From positions 85,160-149,159 of the IMG/VR virus record IMGVR_UViG_3300022602_000036: a stretch of DNA of 64,000 nt; one strand, 5' to 3'. Positions 48,401 to 55,613 of the stretch are shown in pieces (position 1 is the stretch's first letter; each line of letters starts with the position of its first letter). The notes beneath the pieces were generated by a model. The model saw nothing but the letters and a program-made list of their open reading frames with translations, had not been told where the DNA came from and made no database searches. Origin of the DNA: a virus. The position numbers and the translations under genes are program-made.

Positions 48401-51400
48401 ATGCGTTACAGTCAAATTAAAAAAGCCCTACGAGAAGCAGAGATCATTGATGAAGTATCAATGAGTCCAACCAGCCTTGAAAAATTTGCCAATAGTCCAG
48501 AAGCAGAAGGCATGCTTATGGGCATTGAATTTGAAATGTGCGTACCTAATGCATCATCAGGCGATGACGAACCTGAATGGGAATACGACTGGGACGCTAA
48601 CGAAAGTGCCTACGACATTGACGAAATTATTAACTTCTTCCGTATGGGCGAATTTAGTAACATGAGTCGCAGTGATGCTGATCGCCTACGCAGTCAGTTA
48701 TACGATGAATACCTAGAATGGCAGTACGAAGCTGCACAAAACTACGTAGACGAAAATACTACTGATGTTATTGAGAAAACTCGTGAGTATTTACAAGATG
48801 ATGCTCGTGATGCCAGCAATGATCATTACGATGAATTTGTCGCAGATGCTAAAGAAGAACTAGGCAAACTATTACCAGACGATGATGCCGCTATAGAAGA
48901 GCGTGTTCGTGCATTAACATTAGCATGGATGGATCGTTGGATAGATGAACAAATAGAAGAAGCAGATAGCCGCGCATACGATAACGCACGTGAAGCTGCT
49001 GAAGAAGAACTACGAGAAGAGTACCGTGACAACTATGCTAGCCAAACAGATTGGCTAGAGTCAATTGGCGTTGATGACATGCAGGATGCACATCGCCATT
49101 GGAACTTAGATTGGCCACACATGTATGATGCTAACTACAGCGACGAAGGTAGTGCTGACGTAGATCAAGTAGCAGATGATTTCTACGGTGCTACAGGTTA
49201 CGAAGCACGTGGTTACAGCAACTACCATGCTGCTAGCCGCAGTGACCAACAAGCAAAAGGTTATTTCATTATTGAACCAGATGGCTCAATTGATGCTGAT
49301 AGTGGTGATGCAGGCTTGGAGTTTATTAGCCCAGCAATGCCACTTAAAGACGGCATTGAAATGATCAAGCGAGTTAAACAATGGGCTAAGGCAGCTGGTT
49401 GTTACACTAACAAGTCAACTGGCCTACACATGAACATCAGTGTTCCTGGAATGACTATTGAGAATCTAGACTATGTTAAACTAGCATTGTTCCTAGGTGA
49501 CGAACACGTACTTAAAGAGTTTGGTCGTCAATACAATAGTTTCTGTAAAAGTGCAATGAAGATTGTTAAAGAAAAGATTGAACAGAATCCAGAAAATGCC
49601 ACAGCCTTATTAAACAAGATGAAAGAACATCTTGGTGCGGCTGCTAGTAAACTAATCCACAGTGGCGTTACACAAAAGTATACAAGTATTAACACCAAAG
49701 ACAAGTATGTAGAATTCCGTGGTCCTGGTGGCGATTATCTAAACGAAGACATACCTAAATTAATCAGCACTGCTCTTCGTCTAGCACAGGCTCTACGCAT
49801 TGCTACAGATGATAATGCTTACAAACAAGAATACGCTAAGAAGTTATACAAATTAGTAAGTCCAAATGAAGGTGATTGGACGGATCCTAACAATTCAGTA
49901 TCTCTATTCAGTCGCTATGCTCTAGGCGAAATTAAGAAAGATGAATTAGTCAGCAATGTACGTCAAGCACAGGTAGCTCGTAAAGAGAAGAAAGGTGAAG
50001 AACAACAGTACTGGGTTATGAACAAAGACGGTACTGGCGGCAAGCAAATGGTCTTTGCTCAAAGTACTACAGATGCTATCATCAAAGGTGGTAAGCAATT
50101 AGGCATGAAGCGTGAGGACAGTATTAGCAAACTTAAGGCCGTGCCGTTTGAACGTACTCCTCCAGGTCCAGCACCAACTAAACCAGCACCAGAATCATTG
50201 ACTGGTGGTTGGATCAATTGGATCAAAGATAAAGCACCAATAGTAGACGCAAATGAACTGTTCAGAATTGAACAAGAACTTAAAGCCGGAAATTTTAGTT
50301 ACCTAGATGATGAGAGTACACAATATCTATTAGACTATATTAATGAACTAATAGAATTCCGTAAAGAATCTAGTACACAAATCCCAGACTCAGTACCCGA
50401 AGGATGGAAAGGTTGGGTTGAAGATACCCTACCACATGTTACATTAGCAATAGCAAACGAAGTTAGAGCGAGAATTAAAGACGGCAGGGATGGTTTAGAT
50501 CAAGCGGCTAATGTTTGGATTATCCAACAAATTGACAAAGAACTACGTCGTAGACAAAGCGGTACAGCAGATAATGGTGGTGTTGTCGACAATAATGAAA
50601 CACGCTGGAAGGTTAATTCTGCAAGTGGTAGTTCAGTATATGTTGATGCTGATAGCCCACGTCAAGCCAAAGTTAAAGCAGTAGAATTGTTTGCAAGAGA
50701 ACATGGATTAAATGTTGATGCTAATGATTTAGAAGCCATTGCTACTACGCAGGATAGTGGTGCGTTACATGCTATTCCACAACAATGGCGTAACTGGGTT
50801 GATACATTACCTAATAGACGCACAGAAGTTATTGCTGACTTTAGACGCCAAATTGAACAAGGTGAACATAATCCTAGTTTAGAATCACAAGCGCAACGCG
50901 ATGCTGTGATTAGAGTTATTGATGATGAACTACGCCGTAGACAAGATGCTGGTGAAACTGGTGAAGAACAAGAATGGTCTATTAGAGATGGATTGGGTAG
51001 ATATGTAGGTACAACAAACGCAAGAACACAGGCCGAAGCACTACATATATACGGTAGTGTTAATAATGTTGATCCTAGAAACTATACAGCAACTTTAACT
51101 GATGATAATCCTCCACATGCGGGCATGTCTACTACCAGCAGAGAAGTGTTTGATAGTTTACCAGAAGGTACTAGATCTTGGCTAGAGCGTGTAGGTGAGC
51201 ATCACGATTTAGAACTACGTCAGGCTCTAGATCATCTTGCGGCAGGTAGAGGTATCGGTAGTGGACTATATAGTAATCAAGTAGCATTTGTTAAAACAGC
51301 TATTGAGACTGAACTACGCCGTCGTAGCAATAATGCTGCTGTAGAAAACGATGATACTACCAGAAATCCAGTGTTTGATACACTACCACAGCACTGGAAA

Positions 51401-51724
51401 GATTACATTGCTAATGATCTAAGTTATAGTGCAGATATGCATCTTATCAATATGTTAAGAAATCTATCGCGTGAGGATGCTGGCCGTAATCTTACTCTAA
51501 GCGATCAACAGTTAGCCTACATTAGAATTTTACTTAAACGTCAATTGCGTGCTAACGGTATTAACCCAGACGATGAATCAACTCCGTCACCAACTACTAC
51601 TTACGCAGATGATGCTGATGAGCGTGAACGTATGCGTCGTGAGCGTGAGCAGATTTCACAGGATATGGCACAACAAACAAACGAAAGTATTAAAGAACTA
51701 CGCAGACTAGCAGGATTACAATAA
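48401..51724 (+). CDS. Large modular amidoligase-like protein with interleaved repeats
   Basis: This 1107-residue protein starts M-R-Y-S-Q-I-K-K-A-L-R-E-A, with an L-R-E capsid-protease-like site. Residues ~35-470 resemble Amidoligase_2 (glutamine-synthetase-like) enzymes: M-G-I-E43-F-E45-M, E-P-D-G-S-I-D, G-L-E-F-I-S-P and G-L-H-M-N-I-S. An acidic helical insertion lies between the first motifs. The C-terminal part holds two interleaved repeats. One is ~55 residues with W-x-x-W/Y ... L-R-R-R (five copies, starting near 601, 665, 792, 920 and 995). The other is ~50 residues with W-x-V ... A-x-S-x-x-x-A (three copies near 533, 732 and 855). The end, N-E-S-I-K-E-L-R-R-L-A-G-L, looks like a conserved tail. 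It could ligate amino acids or peptides. Confidence 0.7.
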   Translation: MRYSQIKKALREAEIIDEVSMSPTSLEKFANSPEAEGMLMGIEFEMCVPNASSGDDEPEWEYDWDANESAYDIDEIINFFRMGEFSNMSRSDADRLRSQLYDEYLEWQYEAAQNYVDENTTDVIEKTREYLQDDARDASNDHYDEFVADAKEELGKLLPDDDAAIEERVRALTLAWMDRWIDEQIEEADSRAYDNAREAAEEELREEYRDNYASQTDWLESIGVDDMQDAHRHWNLDWPHMYDANYSDEGSADVDQVADDFYGATGYEARGYSNYHAASRSDQQAKGYFIIEPDGSIDADSGDAGLEFISPAMPLKDGIEMIKRVKQWAKAAGCYTNKSTGLHMNISVPGMTIENLDYVKLALFLGDEHVLKEFGRQYNSFCKSAMKIVKEKIEQNPENATALLNKMKEHLGAAASKLIHSGVTQKYTSINTKDKYVEFRGPGGDYLNEDIPKLISTALRLAQALRIATDDNAYKQEYAKKLYKLVSPNEGDWTDPNNSVSLFSRYALGEIKKDELVSNVRQAQVARKEKKGEEQQYWVMNKDGTGGKQMVFAQSTTDAIIKGGKQLGMKREDSISKLKAVPFERTPPGPAPTKPAPESLTGGWINWIKDKAPIVDANELFRIEQELKAGNFSYLDDESTQYLLDYINELIEFRKESSTQIPDSVPEGWKGWVEDTLPHVTLAIANEVRARIKDGRDGLDQAANVWIIQQIDKELRRRQSGTADNGGVVDNNETRWKVNSASGSSVYVDADSPRQAKVKAVELFAREHGLNVDANDLEAIATTQDSGALHAIPQQWRNWVDTLPNRRTEVIADFRRQIEQGEHNPSLESQAQRDAVIRVIDDELRRRQDAGETGEEQEWSIRDGLGRYVGTTNARTQAEALHIYGSVNNVDPRNYTATLTDDNPPHAGMSTTSREVFDSLPEGTRSWLERVGEHHDLELRQALDHLAAGRGIGSGLYSNQVAFVKTAIETELRRRSNNAAVENDDTTRNPVFDTLPQHWKDYIANDLSYSADMHLINMLRNLSREDAGRNLTLSDQQLAYIRILLKRQLRANGINPDDESTPSPTTTYADDADERERMRREREQISQDMAQQTNESIKELRRLAGLQ

Positions 51725-52329
51725 TGAATATAATTGATTTGTTTGAAGAAATGGAAGTAAACAATCTAACCCTAATTGATGCACTACGTGACTTCCTGCC
51801 GTTGGCTGTGCGTCATTTAAAACTTCCTGGTATTCCTAAAATTACTTTAGAAAAAAACATAGAAAAATCTAATGTTCCTACCTTTGGTCGCTTTACTAAC
51901 GAAGACGATCATGTATATGTAGCCATTAATAATCGCAACCCCAATGATATTCTACGTACACTAGCACACGAAATGTGCCATTTCAAACAACGTACAGAAC
52001 ATCAACTAAGTGGTGGTAGCTGGCACACAGGTAGCCCAGAAGAAAATCAAGCACACGATCAAGCTGGTATTATCATGCGTGAGTTTAACAGCAAATTTCC
52101 ACAATACCTACGTATGAAACCTATTATTTTACCTAATTCAGCACCTAGCAAGGACTTAGATGAAAACTTTGCAGATGGCAAGGGTCCGGGTCGCCCAGGT
52201 GATAGTCAACGCTATGGCATTCCAAAACATGCTACTATGTCTGAATTAGAACGAGCCAGCCACAGCAAAGGCCGTAAAGGACAGCTAGCTCGTTGGCAAC
52301 TAAATATGCGTAGAGGGCATAAAAAATGA
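51724..52329 (+). CDS. Zinc metallopeptidase-like protein with targeting-like start
   Basis: This 201-residue protein carries L-A-H82-E83-M-C-H86-F-K, a zincin HExxH motif of the SprT-like/WLM type. A conserved tail, G-K-G-P-G-R-P-G-D-S-Q-R, G-I-P-K-H-A-T and K-G-R-K-G-Q-L-A-R-W-Q, is shared among phage proteins. The start M-N-I-I-D-L-F-E-E-M resembles a capsid-targeting peptide. It overlaps the amidoligase gene by one base and the next gene by 4 bases. It could be an injected protease acting on a host protein. Confidence 0.75.
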   Translation: MNIIDLFEEMEVNNLTLIDALRDFLPLAVRHLKLPGIPKITLEKNIEKSNVPTFGRFTNEDDHVYVAINNRNPNDILRTLAHEMCHFKQRTEHQLSGGSWHTGSPEENQAHDQAGIIMREFNSKFPQYLRMKPIILPNSAPSKDLDENFADGKGPGRPGDSQRYGIPKHATMSELERASHSKGRKGQLARWQLNMRRGHKK

Positions 52330-52874
52330 GAGCCATTGAATTTTTAACAGAAGTTAAACAACGTTTAGACGCTAAATGCTGGAAGGGCAAACACAAAGAA
52401 GGTACCAAGATCAAAGGTGGCGTTCGTGTTAATAACTGTGTACCAAATGAAAGCCTAGAACTAGAAGAAGAGTTTAATCTTATTGAGTCTATCATTGACA
52501 ATCTTGCACTACGCAATCAAGTTGATAGTGAAGTGATCTGGGAAGATTTAGAATCCTTGTCAGATGACGAGCTATATGTATTTGCTGTTACACAAGAGCC
52601 AGTGAACGAAGATTGGCAAAAGGTCAACAAGAAAGACAAAACAGATGGTATGAGTAAGAAAGCTGTTAGTGCATACCGCCGTGAACACCCTGGCAGTAAA
52701 TTAAAAACAGCCGTTACTACTAAACCTAGTAAACTAAAGAAAGGTAGCAAGGCCAGCAAGCGTCGTAAGAGCTACTGCTCACGTAGTAAAGGTCAAATGA
52801 AAATGCACAATATCAGCTGTGCTAAAACTCCAGATAAGGCAATTTGTAAAGCACGTCGTCGCTGGAACTGCTAA
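52326..52874 (+). CDS. Basic protein with targeting-like start and DUF6321-like tail
   Basis: This 182-residue protein starts M-R-A-I-E-F-L-T-E-V, with an L-T-E site. The N-terminal half is mixed with an acidic middle. The C-terminal half is very basic with cysteines (K-R-R-K-S-Y-C-S-R, then N-I-S-C and W-N-C) and resembles the DUF6321-type tail of T4-like phage proteins. It could bind DNA inside the capsid. It overlaps the peptidase gene by 4 bases. Confidence 0.65.
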   Translation: MRAIEFLTEVKQRLDAKCWKGKHKEGTKIKGGVRVNNCVPNESLELEEEFNLIESIIDNLALRNQVDSEVIWEDLESLSDDELYVFAVTQEPVNEDWQKVNKKDKTDGMSKKAVSAYRREHPGSKLKTAVTTKPSKLKKGSKASKRRKSYCSRSKGQMKMHNISCAKTPDKAICKARRRWNC

Positions 52875-52876
52875 CA

Positions 52877-53389
52877 ATGTTTCTTGCTGAATTTGGGCCG
52901 CCCAAAAACCTAGACCACTATCTTTACAAACTTTGTAAAGAACTAGTATTTGCACAAAAAGTCAAACCTGAATACTATGGTTGGGTAGCTGCAGGTATCC
53001 TAGATCCACGCAATCGTTTTATATGGGCCATTAACATTCCTGCAGGTGAAGGCGATCGTTTACATGCTGAACCAGCGGCCATGCAGAAATATCAAGCAAC
53101 CTACGGTGATATTCCAAAGGGCAGTATCTTACTTACTACGCTAAGTCCTTGCAGTGAATTTATGAATGATCGTGATGGTCCTAGCTGTACAGAGATTGTT
53201 GATAACAGTCCTATACGCAGAGTCTATTGCGGGTTCATTGATCCTACACAAGGTGAAAGTGCAGCATATCAAAACAAGCAGTTTACTTTAATTGCTACTA
53301 AAAATAAAAAAATACACGAAATGTGCAAGGGCTTTGCAGAAGAGTTTTTGGGCAGTTTAGCCGACACCCACGTTAACAAGGAAAATTAA
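52877..53389 (+). CDS. Cytidine/deoxycytidylate deaminase-like protein
   Basis: This 170-residue protein has the deaminase zinc motif: L-H63-A-E65-P-A-A and S-P-C92-S-E-x8-S-C104. This is the His-Ala-Glu/Cys/Cys set of the cytidine deaminase superfamily. The spacing between cysteines (about 12 residues) is larger than the usual 2, so it may be a divergent subgroup. The start M-F-L-A-E-F is targeting-like with L-A-E. The substrate could be a nucleotide or a protein/nucleic-acid base. Confidence 0.7.
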   Translation: MFLAEFGPPKNLDHYLYKLCKELVFAQKVKPEYYGWVAAGILDPRNRFIWAINIPAGEGDRLHAEPAAMQKYQATYGDIPKGSILLTTLSPCSEFMNDRDGPSCTEIVDNSPIRRVYCGFIDPTQGESAAYQNKQFTLIATKNKKIHEMCKGFAEEFLGSLADTHVNKEN

Positions 53390-53390
53390 C

Positions 53391-53810
53391 ATGACCAATT
53401 GGGAAACCTACGTTAAGGAATCCTATGAATTAGTTCGCAGAGCAGAATGCGAACTCACTGTTAATTTGACACACGAATTAGAAGCCTATGTAGTACACTT
53501 ATTTGCCTATTATCTAGATAAACCTTTGGTCAACACAGTGCCAGTGGGAATTAAACTACTGTCAGCCAGCAATTTGCCTGTTACCACTCGCAAGGAAGTA
53601 TTCAAATCAGTAGGAGACGAATGTCTACTAATCAACGCAATGGAATGGGGTCGTCGTCGCTGGCCCAGTGATAATTACTATGCTGACATGGGGCAAATGG
53701 CCTACTTAAATCGTGCTTACGCAGAACGCCCACCAGAAGATCTATATGATGATTTGGCATTGGAATTTCAAACTGCCACTCGTATACTCAGAAAATGTAG
53801 AGTAAATTAG
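53391..53810 (+). CDS. Conserved protein (139 aa)
   Basis: This 139-residue helical protein contains F-K-S-V-G-D-E-C-L-L-I-N-A and Y-Y-A-D-M-G-Q-M-A-Y. I believe this is a conserved hypothetical shared with bacterial proteins. AAGGAAAAT precedes the ATG. It overlaps the convergent desaturase gene by 4 bases. The function is unknown. Confidence 0.6.
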   Translation: MTNWETYVKESYELVRRAECELTVNLTHELEAYVVHLFAYYLDKPLVNTVPVGIKLLSASNLPVTTRKEVFKSVGDECLLINAMEWGRRRWPSDNYYADMGQMAYLNRAYAERPPEDLYDDLALEFQTATRILRKCRVN

Positions 53811-54925
53811 ACAATATTATTTGTTTGTATATTGTAAAACAATCTGATAAAATAATATTGTATATTAATATATTTTAACAATCTAGGTCCAAGTATCAAT
53901 GCATTTTTTCTATGATGGCTAGCATGATAAGCGTATTCTGGACAAATTAAAAATAGTTTAGGATGATCTTTTTCTGTTTGTCTGGTAGCAGACCCTGGGT
54001 GTGCTACAATTTCACCAAAGAATAAAGAATATATTTTGTTTATCCAAATTTGTAAAAATACAAAAAAGAAGTAATATTTTAATCCCAACAATGCTAATAG
54101 TATTATGTGCAGTGTTAAAAATACCTTTGTATAATTATTTTCAATGAACAAAGAAAATTTATCCAAAGACTTTAAGTAAGTTGGGTTAAGGTCGGCGACA
54201 AATGATTCAGCTAGTTTATTATTTTTATTATTAATTTTCATATTTAAAAACAAATAGACTAACCAATGATTTTCAGCTAGATTTCCCTGTACATCATCTT
54301 CCTCTTTGCGCCACTCTTTATGATGGTATAGATGTCTACAGGTCCAGTGTAGTCTAGCAGATTTAGTAGTTTCGTGCCAAAACACAACACCAATTAAACT
54401 TAGTATCATGCTTATTAATTTATTTTTAGGAGTTACGTATCTGTGTGACCATCCCATGTGCCCAACTACTACTAGACAATTACACACAATGTATGCTTCT
54501 ATCAGCGCATATCCAATCAAATCAAATTGAAAATACAAAAGGCCAGCAATAACACAGACTAACTGTAATGGAATACTGTTAATTAATTCATTAACATATT
54601 TCATTGTTTGAAAATATTTAATTTTTAGTTTTTGCTCTGTTGGCAGTGTTGTGGTATGTGATTGTAAAGATTCTAAGGTAGTTGGAAATTGATTTAAATC
54701 ATAGCAAATCAAATCAATACCACGATTTCTTAATAATTTTTGTACCAAGGCTTCATCTTCTAGTGTTAAATTAGCCCAAGTAGTAATTTTGTTAGCCGCA
54801 ATTTTATTAACTAACTCAAAATTTGGTGAATTGTCTATGTCGGAATATGATAAGATTTCTCTTTGCTCCCAGCGAGCATACTCATCAAATGGCTTTCCGC
54901 CCCAATTAGCTGTGTCTATTTGCAT
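53807..54925 (-). CDS. Membrane fatty acid desaturase-like protein
   Basis: This 372-residue protein has three histidine clusters: G-H-M-G-W-S-H-R, H-W-T-C-R-H-L-Y-H-H and Y-H-A-S-H-H-R-K. These are the di-iron ligands of membrane acyl desaturases/hydroxylases. Four or so membrane segments are visible, with an N-terminal ~110-residue soluble extension that is unusual. I chose the ATG at 54925; an ATG at 55015 would add a hydrophobic leader but lies upstream of the promoter. A TATAAATA octamer on the minus strand ends 7 bases before 54925 without an SD. It may alter membrane lipids during infection. Confidence 0.8.
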   Translation of the reverse strand: MQIDTANWGGKPFDEYARWEQREILSYSDIDNSPNFELVNKIAANKITTWANLTLEDEALVQKLLRNRGIDLICYDLNQFPTTLESLQSHTTTLPTEQKLKIKYFQTMKYVNELINSIPLQLVCVIAGLLYFQFDLIGYALIEAYIVCNCLVVVGHMGWSHRYVTPKNKLISMILSLIGVVFWHETTKSARLHWTCRHLYHHKEWRKEEDDVQGNLAENHWLVYLFLNMKINNKNNKLAESFVADLNPTYLKSLDKFSLFIENNYTKVFLTLHIILLALLGLKYYFFFVFLQIWINKIYSLFFGEIVAHPGSATRQTEKDHPKLFLICPEYAYHASHHRKNALILGPRLLKYINIQYYFIRLFYNIQTNNIV

Positions 54926-54932
54926 GGTTAAA

Positions 54933-54940
54933 TATTTATA
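54933..54940 (-). promoter_or_regulatory. T4 late promoter, exact consensus, close to ATG
   Basis: TATAAATA on the minus strand lies 7 bases before the desaturase ATG at 54925. It is another short-leader late promoter. Confidence 0.6.
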
Positions 54941-55006
54941 GCTAACCACTAGACATGCATATATAATTAATGTATACTTAAATTTTAAACGCAAGAGGAA
55001 TCTTAA

Positions 55007-55264
55007 ATGGCACAAATGTTTTCAAGTGAGCAAAAAGCTAAATTAACTCAAATAGTTAACGAAGGTATTGCAGTATTACAAGAAGTAGAAGATCTGACAG
55101 CAGGCTTAAATGATACTGTTAAAGCTGTTGCAGAAGAACTACAAATCAAACCAGCTATCTTAAAGAAAGCCATTAAGATTGCACAAAAAGCTAAATTTGG
55201 TGAAACTAATCAAGATCACGAAACACTACAAGACATTCTTGAAACTGTTGGCCGTACGCTTTAA
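55007..55264 (+). CDS. DsbA-like dsDNA-binding protein (tentative)
   Basis: This 85-residue helical protein resembles T4 DsbA-type proteins in size and helical pattern. Visible are E-Q-K-A-K-L-T-Q-I-V-N-E-G, L-Q-I-K-P-A-I-L-K-K-A-I-K-I-A and the acidic C-terminus T-L-Q-D-I-L-E-T-V. T4 DsbA binds dsDNA and modulates late transcription. GAGGAA is the SD. The next gene starts on its stop. Similarity is weak, so the name is tentative. Confidence 0.5.
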   Translation: MAQMFSSEQKAKLTQIVNEGIAVLQEVEDLTAGLNDTVKAVAEELQIKPAILKKAIKIAQKAKFGETNQDHETLQDILETVGRTL

Positions 55265-55554
55265 TGCGTATAGATTGGCACGAAACTGTCAATTTTATTA
55301 AGCGAGATTGGCAGAGTAATCCTCTAAGGCTAATACTAGAAACTATAAATTGGTTATTGAATTTAACTATAGGTTTGATATTTGCATTCACGGTGCCTGA
55401 TGTTCCGTTGCTATTATGCTATAGTTTATTTTTAATTTCTATATCAACCAGTATATATACTAGTATTAGCCGTGGGAGCTTTGGGTTATTGGCCACAAGT
55501 CTTACGATTTTTACCATTGACTTAGTCACTTGGATTAAGTTATTATATAGTTAA
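55264..55554 (+). CDS. Small membrane protein upstream of DNA polymerase
   Basis: This 96-residue protein has three hydrophobic stretches (about residues 25-43, 48-66 and 75-94). A basic N-terminus, R-I-D-W-H-E-T-V-N-F-I-K-R-D-W, precedes them. It overlaps the upstream gene by one base and is followed by the DNA polymerase leader hairpins. Similar membrane proteins near polymerase occur in other T4-like phages, as I recall. The function is unknown. Confidence 0.6.
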   Translation: MRIDWHETVNFIKRDWQSNPLRLILETINWLLNLTIGLIFAFTVPDVPLLLCYSLFLISISTSIYTSISRGSFGLLATSLTIFTIDLVTWIKLLYS

Positions 55555-55556
55555 AC

Positions 55557-55600
55557 GCCCATATAGGGCATGTAGAGTGTGTGTGAGCTAGAAGTCGCAC
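55557..55600 (+). promoter_or_regulatory. Tandem hairpins before the DNA polymerase SD
   Basis: GCCC-ATATA-GGGC (55557-55569) and GTGTGA-GCTAGAAG-TCGCAC (55581-55600) precede the SD (AAGGAA, 55605-55609) and ATG 55614. T4 gp43 represses its own translation by binding a hairpin at this place, so these may be an analogous operator; direct evidence is lacking. Confidence 0.5.
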
Positions 55601-55613
55601 AAAAAGGAAAAAT

